NCBI RefSeq assembly: GCF_001659785.1
Contig: NZ_CP015961.1
Span: 1,426,001 to 1,490,000, forward strand
DNA length: 64,000 nt
From: Dietzia timorensis
GTDB taxonomy: Bacteria; Actinomycetota; Actinomycetes; Mycobacteriales; Mycobacteriaceae
Direction of reading: 5' to 3'
The notes below the pieces were generated by a model. It made no database searches. It was not told the origin of the DNA and saw nothing but the letters and a program-made list of their open reading frames with translations. The position numbers and the translations under genes are program-made. This document shows positions 28,033-37,464 of this stretch, piece after piece. Each line of letters begins with the position of its first letter. Positions within the stretch are counted from its first letter, which is position 1.

Positions 28033-28065
28033 ACAGTGCCCGGCGAGCTTCTCGCCGGGCACTGT
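28033..28065. terminator. intrinsic terminator after ctaF
   Basis: A perfect 15-bp stem (ACAGTGCCCGGCGAG with its complement) around CTT. Only a short T-rich tract follows, but the stem is very stable. It separates ctaCF from the convergent thioesterase gene. Confidence 0.85.
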
Positions 28066-28131
28066 AGCTATTTACCCATGACGTCGGAGAAGCCGTAGCC
28101 AACCCGGCGCCGCTTCCCTCTTGTCCTCGTC

Positions 28132-28920
28132 CTAACGAAAGAGGAGGCTCTGCGTCCCCATGCCCACGACGCCACGCCGGTCGTAGAGGGTAGTAGACGT
28201 CAGCCCGCAGCCCCCGGGCTCCACGGACGTCCGGGATTCCAGGCCGATACGGTCTCCCTCGGGTTCGCGGACGAGCGCCACATGCAACGTGCAGTTGACT
28301 CCCGGGTGATGGAAAGGGTCGACGGGTACATGGACTCCGCTACCCGAATCGGCGGTGAGCATCGCGAGTTCTGTTCCCGTGGGGTCTTCGCCTTCGATCA
28401 GCGGGATAAGCGGCCGGATCCACGCGCTACGAGCCTCGTCCTGCGGAAGATCCTCGCCACGGGCTTGTAGCCACTGCACTGCGGACAGATAGCCACCTGT
28501 GTAGGCCCCTGGCATCACGGCGTTACCGATTCCATACGAATCGTCCGCCTTACTGGTCTCGGGGAGTTGTGCTGTTGACCCGATGCTGGGCACATCGTCC
28601 GGAGCTTGCCGCACCCGCCACGCGCGCGCCGTCATGACAATCTTGTCGGCTGCGCGGATCTCTCCCGAGAGGAGCTCCACTTGCCTCCCGGGTTTGGCCA
28701 CGCTCACACTGACATGGAGGGGGCGGAGAGGGATGGGGGAGAGGATGTCGACCGAAATGGAGGCAATGCGTTTGTCGCCTATGTCCCCAACACCAGCGAA
28801 CTCTCGCGCGAGTAGTGCAGACGGTGGTCCCGCGTGCTGGGATTCCGGACCCCAAGGTCCGGCCGTGTACACGCCACTGTCGAAGAGTCCTTCGGCCGTT
28901 TGTCGATAGAACGACTCCAT
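28132..28920 (-). CDS. acyl-CoA thioesterase-like protein (double hot-dog fold)
   Basis: A 262-residue protein of the thioesterase-like family related to TesB. Features are an N-terminal hot-dog half with WGPESQHAGPPSALLAREF (the central helix) and ISVDILSPIPLRPLHVSV, and a C-terminal half with VDPFHHPGVNCTLHVALVREP and the closing GVVGMGTQSLLFR. It probably hydrolyses acyl-CoA; chain length is unknown. GGAGGAG lies before the ATG. With the following acetyltransferase it occupies the space between ctaF and qcrB, where M. tuberculosis has mmpS3. Confidence 0.8.
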   Translation of the reverse strand: MESFYRQTAEGLFDSGVYTAGPWGPESQHAGPPSALLAREFAGVGDIGDKRIASISVDILSPIPLRPLHVSVSVAKPGRQVELLSGEIRAADKIVMTARAWRVRQAPDDVPSIGSTAQLPETSKADDSYGIGNAVMPGAYTGGYLSAVQWLQARGEDLPQDEARSAWIRPLIPLIEGEDPTGTELAMLTADSGSGVHVPVDPFHHPGVNCTLHVALVREPEGDRIGLESRTSVEPGGCGLTSTTLYDRRGVVGMGTQSLLFR

Positions 28921-28941
28921 GTCTCCTCCGCCCGATCAAAA

Positions 28942-29496
28942 TTAGGTGGGGCCACCATACCGCGGAGACCTCAGGGGGAGATGCATGAATACACGATCTT
29001 CCGGAACAGGCAGTCCGCCCGCCCGTTCGGCAGCGAGGACCTTTGCGGCCCACGTGGCGTTCTCCGCCGGCGAAAAGGGAGAGAACCCCTCTGAGGCGTA
29101 GAAAGGCGCGTTGAAGGCGATGGAGCGATACGTGCGAAGTGTCAGGTGCTCCATACCCGAATACATTGCCCTCGCCGTGGCCTCTTGCAGGAGGCTCCGC
29201 CCTATGCCGCGGCGCATCGACTGTCGGCGCACGGCGAGGACGTCAACGTATGCGGTGACGCTGTCCACGTAGCGCACGTCGATGAAGCCGGCGATAGGTG
29301 AACGGGACTCGATGGGCTCCTCGGCGACAAGCACAGTGCCTGCGTGCCCGCGGCGCGTGTTGCCAGGGGGAGCGGGGTTCCATCGTGTCGGTTGAAGAAT
29401 GTCGATGAGCACCCGATCGGCGTCATTCTCGATCGATTCCAACACCTCGAATTCATCGTCGGCGATGGTACGGATCTGCGCTGAGAAACAGTTCAT
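28942..29496 (-). CDS. GNAT family N-acetyltransferase
   Basis: A 184-residue protein. The acetyl-CoA binding loop is RRGIGRSLLQEATARAM near residue 95-110, preceded by the beta4 strand SVTAYVDVLAV; AFNAPFYASEGFSPF is the typical C-terminal element. The substrate is unknown. It lies just upstream of the thioesterase gene on the same strand with 21 bp between them, so the two are probably one transcript. Confidence 0.85.
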   Translation of the reverse strand: MNCFSAQIRTIADDEFEVLESIENDADRVLIDILQPTRWNPAPPGNTRRGHAGTVLVAEEPIESRSPIAGFIDVRYVDSVTAYVDVLAVRRQSMRRGIGRSLLQEATARAMYSGMEHLTLRTYRSIAFNAPFYASEGFSPFSPAENATWAAKVLAAERAGGLPVPEDRVFMHLPLRSPRYGGPT

Positions 29497-29592
29497 ACTG
29501 TTTGCCGATTCTACGGCTCGCGCGGATCAGTGTTCACAGAGCTGCCGGCGCGACTGGCGCGAATAGTGGTGCAAATCCCGGCGAAATACGAA

Positions 29593-29626
29593 ACGTGGCC
29601 CCGATCGAAGTCGATCGAGGCCACGT
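29593..29626. terminator. intrinsic terminator after the qcrB gene
   Basis: ACGTGGCC and GGCCACGT pair, continued by CGATCGA with TCGATCG inside. On the reverse strand the stem is followed by TTTCGTATTT, a moderate U-tract. It ends the ctaE-qcrCAB operon. Confidence 0.8.
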
Positions 29627-29646
29627 AGTCGTGGGGCAAGATTTCC

Positions 29647-31278
29647 CTAGTGGGATTCGTCGCTTCCGCGCTTGGTGCGCTCCACGAGTGCCTTGAGGGT
29701 CTCCTTCTCGTCCTCCTCCGAGTGCTCGTCGCGCTCGGAGAGAAGTGTGGCCTCTTCGACCGGATCGGCGGTAAGCGCACCGTGCGGGGGCTTGCCCGTG
29801 AGGCCGAGGTGGTTGACCTGGTTGGGTACCTTCGCGCCGGCGTATTCGAGCGGAACAGGATGGCCGTGCTCGTCGACCGGACCAAGCGGCTGGTGCACCT
29901 CGACGAACTCGCCATGGGGTAGGCGCATGATGATGCCGGACTCGATGCCGTGCTCCAGCACCTCGCGGTCTGCGCGCTGGAGGCCCAAGCATAGGCGGTA
30001 GGTCGCGAAGTACACGATCGGCGGAACGATGATCAGACCGATACGACCAGCCCACGTCGTCGCGTTCAGCGAGATGTTGAAGTGGTAAGCGATGAGGTCG
30101 TTGGAACCCATGAGCACGAGGATCACGTAGAACGAGATCGCCATCATTCCCGACGCCGTGCGTACCGGCGTATCGCGAGGACGCTGGAGCAGGTTGTGGT
30201 GCTTGTTGTCGCCCGAGAACTTCGCCTCGAGGAACGGGTAGGCGAACATCAGTCCGACGACTGCGCCGAGCATGATCGCCACCCAGAACACTGCCGGGAC
30301 GGTGTAGGGGCCGATGAACAGTTCCCAGGCCGGCATGACTCGCGCGCCGCCCTCGGTGAACAGCATGTACCAGTCGGGCTGGGAACCAGCGGAGATCTGA
30401 GATGGGTTATATGGACCCAGATTCCAGATCGCGTTAATCGTGAACAATCCCGAGAAGAGGCAGAGCACACCGATGGTGATGGCGCCGAAGCCGATCGACT
30501 TCACGGCGAACACAGGCATGATTCGAATACCGACAACGTTGTTCTCGGTGCGTCCCGGTCCGGGGAACTGCGTGTGCTTCTGGTACCAGACCAGCGCGAG
30601 GTGCGCAGCGATCAGCGCGAGCAGAATAGCCGGAATGATAAGGACGTGAAGGATGTAGAAACGCGGGATCATGATTTCGCCGGGGAAGTCGCCGCCGAAG
30701 ATCATCCAGTGGAGCCACGTACCAACCACGGGCAGCGAGATAATGATGCCCGAGGTAATGCGCAAACCGGTACCCGAGAGCAGGTCATCGGGGAGTCCGT
30801 ACCCCAGGAAGCCCTCGACGATGCCGAGAAGGAGCATGACGCAGCCGATGATCCAGTTCGCTTCACGCGGGCGACGGAAGGCGCCGGTGAAGAAGATGCG
30901 CAGCATGTGGACGACCATCGACGCCACGAAGAGCAATGCGGCCCAGTGGTGGATCTGCCGGACGAACAGGCCGCCCCGGACCTCGAAGGAGATGTTGAGC
31001 GCAGTGGCATACGCCTGCGACATCTCGATTCCGTTTAGGGGCGCGTAGTCGCCCTGGTAGATCACCTTTGACATGGAGGGGTCGAAGAACAAGGTGAGGT
31101 AGACGCCCGAGATCAGCAGAATGATGAAGCTGTACAGAGCGATCTCGCCGAGCAGGAAAGACCAGTGCGTGGGAAAGACCTTGTTGATCTGTCGACGCAT
31201 GCCGCTTGCCATCGTGTAGCGGCTGTCCATGTTGTCGCCGGCTTCGGCGACCTTGGATCCGAGTACGGAGTTGGTCAT
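29647..31278 (-). CDS. qcrB: cytochrome bcc complex, cytochrome b subunit
   Basis: A 543-residue membrane protein. Haem-binding helices contain [18 protein letters not shown] and [20 protein letters not shown]; the quinol-site [19 protein letters not shown] and the later cd2/ef-loop region PEWY-like [11 protein letters not shown] are present. Actinobacterial QcrB has an extra C-terminal tail, here hydrophilic and about 120 residues long, ending in a Glu/Lys-rich stretch. Its start overlaps the qcrA stop by ATGA. It oxidises menaquinol and drives the Q-cycle. Confidence 0.96.
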   Translation of the reverse strand: MTNSVLGSKVAEAGDNMDSRYTMASGMRRQINKVFPTHWSFLLGEIALYSFIILLISGVYLTLFFDPSMSKVIYQGDYAPLNGIEMSQAYATALNISFEVRGGLFVRQIHHWAALLFVASMVVHMLRIFFTGAFRRPREANWIIGCVMLLLGIVEGFLGYGLPDDLLSGTGLRITSGIIISLPVVGTWLHWMIFGGDFPGEIMIPRFYILHVLIIPAILLALIAAHLALVWYQKHTQFPGPGRTENNVVGIRIMPVFAVKSIGFGAITIGVLCLFSGLFTINAIWNLGPYNPSQISAGSQPDWYMLFTEGGARVMPAWELFIGPYTVPAVFWVAIMLGAVVGLMFAYPFLEAKFSGDNKHHNLLQRPRDTPVRTASGMMAISFYVILVLMGSNDLIAYHFNISLNATTWAGRIGLIIVPPIVYFATYRLCLGLQRADREVLEHGIESGIIMRLPHGEFVEVHQPLGPVDEHGHPVPLEYAGAKVPNQVNHLGLTGKPPHGALTADPVEEATLLSERDEHSEEDEKETLKALVERTKRGSDESH

Positions 31279-32462
31279 GACTTACGCTCCCAAAAGGCCG
31301 GGCCGACTGGCTCGATGAAGTCGCCATTTGCAACGAGGTAACCCTCGGAATCCACCGAGATCGGCAGCTGCGGAAGAGCTCGCGCAGCCGGACCGAAGAC
31401 AGGCTTTGCATATTCCAGCAGATTGAACTGCGACTGGTGGCAGGGGCACAGGATGCGGTGTGTCTGCTGTTCGTAGAGCGACGTGGGGCAGGCGACGTGC
31501 GTGCAGATCTTGGAGAAGGCGAAGAAGTCACCGTAGTTGAACTCCTCCTGCCCGCGCCGCTTGATCACACGTGCAGTGTCCTCCGGGCGGAGGCGGATGA
31601 GCATCACCGAGTTACGTGCGCCGTGGATCGATTCCATGTGTGCATGGAAGTCACCAAGTGCAGAGGCGGGGAGCGGGAAAACCGACTCGAGGCCGCCTGC
31701 GGCGAGATCCTCGATGCGGAGACGTTCGAGGCGACCCACCCCCTCGGGGACGTGCCCGTCGGGAAAAGTACGAGCGGTGTCGCGTCCGAGGTAGACCTTC
31801 TCGGCGGGAAGACCGTCGGGACGCTCGCTGGAAGCAAGGGTCCATCCGGTCGTGTGGAGAGTACCGTCGCCGTGAATCGTCATCTCGTGACGCTTCCAAG
31901 GGTTCTTGATCATTCCGCCGAGCGGCATAATGGCGGCGATACCGATGAGCGCACCGCCGGCGCCGAGCGCCCCCATCATGGCCTTACGACGACCGAGAGT
32001 CGAGGTCTTCCATGAGTTGTTCAGCTCCGCAACGATGGTCTTGCGGTCGACGTCGTCCGACGGTCCGTCGTGACGGGTCTGGACCGTGACCTCGGCGGGA
32101 ATGAACTTCTTGGTGAACTGAACTGCGCCAATACCGACTGCGAGAATCGCTCCGCCGAGGGTGACACCCAAGAGCGGGGTGTAGAGGCTGTAGTACCAGT
32201 AGCCGTCATCCTGCCAGCCCTTGTAGTGCCACGGCCACGCGATGTAGATGACGATAAACGCAAGCGCGAGCAGCGCCGCGAGCGCAAACCAGAAGGTCAC
32301 GCTACGCTCGGCACGCTTTTCCGCGCGCGTCTTGATCTCTTCGGGCCAGCGGGGCTCGCGGTGAGCAATTTCCACGCCGTCGAGCTTCGTTCCGAGCTCG
32401 ACAAGCTCATCTTCGCTCATCCGGTCCAGTTCCGCGGCAGAAGGCTTCTTAAACTCGCTCAT
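31275..32462 (-). CDS. qcrA: cytochrome bcc complex, Rieske iron-sulfur subunit
   Basis: A 395-residue protein. Actinobacterial QcrA has three N-terminal transmembrane helices; here [40 protein letters not shown] and [19 protein letters not shown]. The Rieske cluster ligands are CTHVACP and CPCHQSQFN near the C-terminus. The ATG at 32462 is chosen from family alignment and its ATGA overlap with the qcrC stop; the frame opens further upstream. It carries electrons from menaquinol to QcrC. Confidence 0.96.
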   Translation of the reverse strand: MSEFKKPSAAELDRMSEDELVELGTKLDGVEIAHREPRWPEEIKTRAEKRAERSVTFWFALAALLALAFIVIYIAWPWHYKGWQDDGYWYYSLYTPLLGVTLGGAILAVGIGAVQFTKKFIPAEVTVQTRHDGPSDDVDRKTIVAELNNSWKTSTLGRRKAMMGALGAGGALIGIAAIMPLGGMIKNPWKRHEMTIHGDGTLHTTGWTLASSERPDGLPAEKVYLGRDTARTFPDGHVPEGVGRLERLRIEDLAAGGLESVFPLPASALGDFHAHMESIHGARNSVMLIRLRPEDTARVIKRRGQEEFNYGDFFAFSKICTHVACPTSLYEQQTHRILCPCHQSQFNLLEYAKPVFGPAARALPQLPISVDSEGYLVANGDFIEPVGPAFWERKS

Positions 32463-33340
32463 GAACGCGTTCCGATCCACAGGGTCGCTCCGACGAGAGC
32501 GACGATACCGATAAACCACATGGCCGCACCCTCGGTGACGGGGCCAAGACCACCCAGGGCGTAACCGCCGGGGCTCTGCGTCTCGGCGCTGGAGCGGATG
32601 AAGGCGATGATGTCCTTCTTCTCCTCCGGGGTGAGCTGACGATCCGAGAACTTCGGCATGTTCTGCGGACCGTTAAGCATGGCCTGATAAAGCTCCTGCT
32701 CGTTCGCCGGGTCGAGAATCGGAGCGTATTTACCACCCGACAAAGCGCCACCACGACCGGTGAAGTTGTGGCACGACGCGCAGTTGAGGCGGAAGAGCTC
32801 CCCGCCGCGGGCGATGTCGTCGCCGGTGGCCTCGCCGCTGGCCCCGCGCAGGGACCCCTGGGCGACCTGACCGTCTTCGTCGAAGACGATCTCCGGTCCG
32901 CCGCCATGCGTCTGGACGTAGGCAGCAAGGGCGAGGGTCTGCTGCTCGTTGAACTGCGGACGCTTTCGCTCGGCCTGTGCCTCCTGCGCCTTCATGGGCA
33001 TACGTCCCGAGTGGACCTGGAAATAGGTCGAACCCGAGCCGACTCCGACGAGCGAGGGTCCACGATCGTCGACACCCTGAAGGTTTGCGCCGTGGCAGGT
33101 GATGCAGGAAACGTCGTACAGTGCCTTGCCCTCGGCGATGAGTGCTGCGTCATCCATCTGGGCAGTGGCGACCTGCGGCTCCGGGGTGACCGCTGCCGCG
33201 AATGCTCCGGCGCCGAGGAGACCGGCGGCGATGACGAGCGCGCCGGTTGCCTTGCGGCGTCGGAACGGAGTGCGGCGGCGTGCCTTGGACGGCGAGTCCT
33301 TACCGGACTGGTCCTCCTGGGGCAGCTGAGGTGATTTCAT
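32459..33340 (-). CDS. qcrC: cytochrome bcc complex, dihaem cytochrome c subunit
   Basis: A 293-residue protein with an N-terminal membrane anchor ([20 protein letters not shown]), two haem c motifs CITCH (about residue 80) and CASCH (about residue 180), methionine-bearing segments GRMPMKAQ and QNMPKFSD as likely axial ligands, and a C-terminal anchor ([19 protein letters not shown]). The dihaem form replaces a soluble cytochrome c and passes electrons directly to CuA of CtaC. AAGGGAT precedes the start. Confidence 0.97.
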   Translation of the reverse strand: MKSPQLPQEDQSGKDSPSKARRRTPFRRRKATGALVIAAGLLGAGAFAAAVTPEPQVATAQMDDAALIAEGKALYDVSCITCHGANLQGVDDRGPSLVGVGSGSTYFQVHSGRMPMKAQEAQAERKRPQFNEQQTLALAAYVQTHGGGPEIVFDEDGQVAQGSLRGASGEATGDDIARGGELFRLNCASCHNFTGRGGALSGGKYAPILDPANEQELYQAMLNGPQNMPKFSDRQLTPEEKKDIIAFIRSSAETQSPGGYALGGLGPVTEGAAMWFIGIVALVGATLWIGTRS

Positions 33341-33403
33341 CGGTGATCCCTTACGAGAAAAAGGCCTGGGGTCAGTCGCAGCGGGGAGCTGCAGGGAGGC
33401 CGG

Positions 33404-34015
33404 TTACTGGATGAAGTAAATGGTGGAGAACAGTGCAATCCACACGACGTCGACGAAGTGCCAGTAATACGACACAACGATGGCCGCCGTGGCCTGTGCC
33501 GGGGTGAACTTGCCCATGTGTGTTCGTGCGATGAGCACGAAGAACGCGATGACACCGCCGATCACGTGCAGGCCGTGGAATCCGGTCGTGATGAAGAAGG
33601 CCGAACCATAGACGCTGGCCGAGATCGTCACGCCCTCATGAGCCAGGTGGTAGTACTCGTACCCCTGTCCTGCCACGAAGATAAGGCCCATGATCGCCGA
33701 CACCCAGTACCAGCGGCGGAGGCCGAACACGTCGCCCTTCTCCGCTGCGAATACGCCCATCTGGCACGTAAACGAAGATGCTACGAGGATCACGGTGATC
33801 GTCACGGCGTAGGGCACATTGAGCTGTGCCGCCTGGTTCGCCCAGTCTCCGTGCGAATTCGCCTTCGACACGAAGTACATGGCGAACAGGCCCGCGAAGA
33901 ACATGAGTTCCTGGGACAACCACACGATCGTGCCCATGCTGACCAAGTTCGGCCTGTTCAGCGAGTGCACTCGCTGAGCGATTGCCGCTTCTGAATTTCC
34001 AACTGCGCTCGTCAC
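33404..34015 (-). CDS. ctaE: cytochrome aa3 oxidase subunit III
   Basis: A 203-residue protein with five transmembrane helices of the short subunit III form ([91 protein letters not shown]). The GTG at 34015 is chosen by alignment with mycobacterial CtaE (SAVGNS..., [18 protein letters not shown]). No ribosome binding site is present, but TACTTT lies about five bases upstream on the coding strand, so the transcript may be leaderless. It is first in the ctaE-qcrC-qcrA-qcrB operon. Confidence 0.95.
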   Translation of the reverse strand: MTSAVGNSEAAIAQRVHSLNRPNLVSMGTIVWLSQELMFFAGLFAMYFVSKANSHGDWANQAAQLNVPYAVTITVILVASSFTCQMGVFAAEKGDVFGLRRWYWVSAIMGLIFVAGQGYEYYHLAHEGVTISASVYGSAFFITTGFHGLHVIGGVIAFFVLIARTHMGKFTPAQATAAIVVSYYWHFVDVVWIALFSTIYFIQ

Positions 34016-34334
34016 ACATAAAAGTATGACGTGTCCGGTCGGAAAGGGTTGCATCGACCCCCGGATTCCTTAGAATTCCCACGGCTTTCCCCAGCTCGCC
34101 CATCCAAAAAGGGGGTATTAACGCTAAGGTTTGTGGCGCAGGCTACTCCTCAGTTCCGTCTTAGGAACCGTTTTCGATTCTTAGGAACGTGCGAGCCGAG
34201 CTCGTCGCGAGAGCCCGGCATGAAAGACTGTAGACGAGGAATTACGTTCATTGGCCCGGAAACTCGAGCGCGCAACAGGCGTGAACTCGGGTTCCGATGG
34301 ATGGGCCGCACTCACGACTTCGATGGAGGCATGT
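34016..34334. other. 319-bp divergent region between ctaE and trpD, with a direct repeat
   Basis: TCTTAGGAAC occurs at 34159-34168 and again at 34179-34188, exactly 20 bp (two helical turns) apart, which suggests a protein binding site. The region must also hold the ctaE-qcr and trpD promoters. No gene is seen in it. Confidence 0.4.
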
Positions 34335-35414
34335 ATGGGAACCGCGACGCAGAACTCGCCGAATGAGTCTTACGCGTGGCGGGATGTTCTCGGTCTCCTC
34401 GTGTCGAACGGCGATATCGGCCGTGAGCGGTCGTCGTGGGCAATGCGCGAGATCATGAGCGGGGCAGCGACCAACGCCCAGATTGCGGCTTTCGGCGTGG
34501 CGATGCAGACGAAGGGGGTCTCGCCAGAAGAGCTCGTGGGCCTCGCCGATGTGATGGTCGAGTTCGCGGTCGACGTTCCGTCAAGTACCGGTACGGATTG
34601 CGTGGACATCGTTGGCACCGGAGGTGACCGTCAGGGCACAGTCAACATCTCGACGATGTCCTCGCTCGTCGTTGCCGGAGCGGGCATCAAGGTTGCCAAA
34701 CACGGGAACAGGGCAGCGAGTTCGAAGTCCGGTGGAGCCGATGTTCTCGAGGCGCTCGGAGTTTCGATCGATATCAGCCCGGGTGACGTCGGGCGTGCGC
34801 TCGATGATCTGGGCATCACCTTCTGCTTCGCTCCCGTATTCCATCCAGCGCTGAGCTACGCGGGACAGGCGCGCCGCGAAATTGGCGTTCCGACTGTGTT
34901 CAACGTCCTTGGTCCACTCACCAATCCTGTTCGCCCAGGCCGAAATCTGATTGGCTGCGCCTTCGAGAACCTCACCGAAACGATGGCGAACGTCTTCCGG
35001 CTTCGTGGTACGGACGCTCTCGTCGTCCGCGGTTCCGACGGGCTCGATGAGGTCACCACGACAGGCACGACCAAGGTGGTGCGGGTGCACGGCGGCGAGC
35101 TCGGCGTCACCGAGATTCATCCGAACGACTTCGGGATGGAGCTGTCCACGCTCGACGAGCTACGAGGCGGGGACGCTCACGTCAACGCCGATGTCGCCCG
35201 CCGCCTACTCGATGGAGAGCCCGGCGCGGTACGCAACGCGGTTCTGCTCAACTCTGCGGCCGCCATCGTCGCCTACCGCAATCCCGGACTGGATGTGGAC
35301 TTCGGGCAGGCTCTCACGGAGGGCATCGCGGCTGCGTCGGAGTCCATCGACTCCGGTGCAGCCAAGACCGTGCTGGACAAGTGGGTGGCGTTCGGCGAGC
35401 GACTTCGCGGTTAG
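34335..35414 (+). CDS. trpD: anthranilate phosphoribosyltransferase
   Basis: A 359-residue enzyme of tryptophan synthesis joining anthranilate and PRPP. The signature blocks are VDIVGTGGDRQGTVNIST (PRPP loop), KHGNRAASSKSGGADVLEALG and FNVLGPLTNP. GGAGG lies five bases before the ATG at 34335, which is preferred over in-frame upstream starts at 34251 and 34323. It stands apart from other trp genes, as Rv2192c does in M. tuberculosis. Confidence 0.95.
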   Translation: MGTATQNSPNESYAWRDVLGLLVSNGDIGRERSSWAMREIMSGAATNAQIAAFGVAMQTKGVSPEELVGLADVMVEFAVDVPSSTGTDCVDIVGTGGDRQGTVNISTMSSLVVAGAGIKVAKHGNRAASSKSGGADVLEALGVSIDISPGDVGRALDDLGITFCFAPVFHPALSYAGQARREIGVPTVFNVLGPLTNPVRPGRNLIGCAFENLTETMANVFRLRGTDALVVRGSDGLDEVTTTGTTKVVRVHGGELGVTEIHPNDFGMELSTLDELRGGDAHVNADVARRLLDGEPGAVRNAVLLNSAAAIVAYRNPGLDVDFGQALTEGIAAASESIDSGAAKTVLDKWVAFGERLRG

Positions 35415-35467
35415 CCTCTTCAATGACCCCGTTATATACGGTCAAAAATTCTGGTTGAACCGGGTCC

Positions 35468-37105
35468 TCATCGCAGCGAGCGGCGTGCGTGCCGTGCAGC
35501 ATCTTTGGCGGTTTCCGCCCATTCGAGGAGCCGTTGCGCACCGCGAGCGGGCTCACGCCACTGCCCGGTGATCGAGACGATGCGCGTCGGTCGAGTATCC
35601 ATCCACCTCGCGATGAGCCTGACTCCGGGCACCGTCGCACCCGCGAACGGGCCATCGCCGGGGGAGATGTGCGTAGCCGATTCGCGAAGCCCGGCGACGT
35701 AAGTGGACCAGTCGGCGCCTCGGGGAAGAGTTCCTGCCGCGGCCAGACGCCCATAACGTATGACGGCGAATGTCCACGTCTTCGCGAGGCGTTGGGCCAG
35801 AACGATCTCCTCACAGCGGGCGAGCGGTCCGAGAGAGTGCACGCCCGCGAGTGCGGCGACCGCCGGAGCCAGCTCGTCGCGTCGCCTCGCCGCTGTTTCG
35901 AACCTCCCCTCGGACGCGAGGTTCGTGATGGATTCGATGGCGTCCTCGAGCCCACCGAGTTGAGTGCCACCGCAAAGTCCGTCCCAATCCTCGAGCCCGT
36001 AGATCTCGGCGCAATCGCGCGCCTCGTTCTTCGTGCGAAACGGCCCGATCGCTTCGCCAAACGGAAACCGCTCGATTCTGAGGGCGCCCGCCTTAGTGCC
36101 CGGGGCGACCCACCACCCCCTGCGAGGTGCCCGCGACCTTCTGTTGAACGGAGGCTGTAAAGAGTCGATGAGTTGCTCTTCTCGCACCCATGCTTCGAGG
36201 TCGTGTGCGCATTCGACGGCTTCGACCGAGTCTGCCAACCCCACCATCGTGCGCATCCGCGAGCGCGAGTCGCCGCCGGAGAAATAACTTCGCGCCCGTT
36301 GGCGAATATTGATCGACGACCCGACGTACAAGGGAACGCCGGTGTCGTCGCGGAAGATATACACACCGGGGGACTGGGGAAGGGCATCGGCCAGGGACGC
36401 CTTTCGCCGCGTGGTGGGAGACAGGCGGTTGTCGAATCGGCGAAGATCGGGGAGTGTCTCGACGCCGCAGTCGCCCACGCGCTCGATGAGTCCGTGCAGC
36501 ACGTCCACCGTGGCCCGCGCGTCGTACAACGCGCGGTGGTTCGGCGCGGTCTTCGCGTTGAACAATCTGGCTAGATCATGCAGCCGGTACGAACGGGTAT
36601 CGGACTTGGGCACAATCCTGCGGGATAGGACAAGGGTGCATAGCGGGGTGGGAAAGTCCCACTCGTAACCGAGATCGCTGCAGGCGGTCTTGAGGAAGCC
36701 CATGTCGAAGCGGGCGTTATGGGCGACCAGAACGGCGCCCCGCGCGAACTCGTGGAACGCGGGGAACACCTCGGATATTGGCGGAGCATCGCGCAAATCC
36801 TCGTCGGTAATACCGGTGAGCCGGACGATGTCGGCCGGAAGGGGGCGGTCGATTTGGACGAAACTCGCGAACTCGCCGAGCACCTCGCCTCCGCGTACCT
36901 TCACCGCGCCGATCTCGGTGATCGCGGCGTTGCCCGGAGCAGTGCCTGAGGTCTCGAGGTCGACGATCACGAACGTGGTCTCGGACAGCGGTGGCTCTTC
37001 CGACCACAACAGCTGCTGGTGGCCACTGCCCGCGAACGCGTCGACTTCGACACCGCCGGCGCCGTCGTGCGGCCGGTGTGCGCCGAACGGTCTCGCGTAA
37101 CTCAT
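35468..37105 (-). CDS. DEDDh exonuclease / GIY-YIG (UvrC-Cho-like) nuclease fusion
   Basis: A 545-residue protein. Residues about 42-200 form a DnaQ-type 3'-5' exonuclease with all active-site residues: FVIVDLETSG, HNARFDMGF, and HRALYDARATVDVL. Residues about 235-320 form a GIY-YIG domain (LPQSPGVYIFRDDTGVPLYVGSS, then RSYFSGGD), and a long UvrC-like C-terminal part follows. It corresponds to Rv2191. Such fusions probably act in DNA repair, cutting and trimming damaged strands. The ATG at 37105 lacks a clear ribosome binding site, and the frame opens upstream to 37231. It is convergent with trpD. Confidence 0.88.
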   Translation of the reverse strand: MSYARPFGAHRPHDGAGGVEVDAFAGSGHQQLLWSEEPPLSETTFVIVDLETSGTAPGNAAITEIGAVKVRGGEVLGEFASFVQIDRPLPADIVRLTGITDEDLRDAPPISEVFPAFHEFARGAVLVAHNARFDMGFLKTACSDLGYEWDFPTPLCTLVLSRRIVPKSDTRSYRLHDLARLFNAKTAPNHRALYDARATVDVLHGLIERVGDCGVETLPDLRRFDNRLSPTTRRKASLADALPQSPGVYIFRDDTGVPLYVGSSINIRQRARSYFSGGDSRSRMRTMVGLADSVEAVECAHDLEAWVREEQLIDSLQPPFNRRSRAPRRGWWVAPGTKAGALRIERFPFGEAIGPFRTKNEARDCAEIYGLEDWDGLCGGTQLGGLEDAIESITNLASEGRFETAARRRDELAPAVAALAGVHSLGPLARCEEIVLAQRLAKTWTFAVIRYGRLAAAGTLPRGADWSTYVAGLRESATHISPGDGPFAGATVPGVRLIARWMDTRPTRIVSITGQWREPARGAQRLLEWAETAKDAARHARRSLR

Positions 37106-37159
37106 AGCAACCAACGATAAGACCCGACTCCGACATTGGAGTCGCGAGGCATCTCCACG

Positions 37160-37170
37160 TCCGCCGTCAT
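37160..37170 (+). repeat. intergenic motif TCCGCCGTCAT, copy 4
   Basis: Same 11-base word as at 996, followed by CGGATAACGA, upstream of the DEDDh nuclease gene. Confidence 0.3.
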
Positions 37171-37223
37171 CGGATAACGAAAGGCAACGTCCGGTAACGA
37201 GAAAGACACGCCCGATACCTGCT

Positions 37224-37239
37224 TGTGACACACTTCACA
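37224..37239. promoter_or_regulatory. perfect CRP/GlxR-type site
   Basis: TGTGACACACTTCACA matches the cAMP-receptor-type consensus TGTGA-N6-TCACA exactly. It is followed at 37240-37266 by a second inverted repeat, AACGAAA and TTTCGTT 13 bases apart. The site lies 119 bp before the divergent nuclease gene and about 190 bp before the nlpC promoter. In this order the factor would be GlxR or Crp (Rv3676-like). Confidence 0.65.
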
Positions 37240-37428
37240 AACGAAAATATCGACGGTAGTTTCGTTCCTTCCGCATTGACGACCCCCGTGCGGGTTGGCC
37301 GTCGAAAATGCAGGTATGGCCTGTGATGCCAGAGGAGGCGGGATTGTGATCGTTTCGTTATCGCAGGGGCGTAACGGACTGGAAATCGACGGAAATCACC
37401 AGATTCGGGCCCAGGCGGCCGCCGGGTG

Positions 37429-37458
37429 TTGGACACGTTTGTCACGATTTCGTAATCT
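37429..37458 (+). promoter_or_regulatory. promoter of the NlpC/P60 gene with an MtrA-like repeat between -35 and -10
   Basis: TTGGAC (37429-37434) and TAATCT (37453-37458) are 18 bp apart. The spacer and -10 overlap GTCACGATTTCGTAATC (37441-37457), two GTnAY half sites in tandem, like sites bound by the response regulator MtrA, which in Corynebacterium represses nlpC. Transcription would begin near 37465, giving a leader of about 143 nt. Confidence 0.55.
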
Positions 37459-37464
37459 TTTTGA

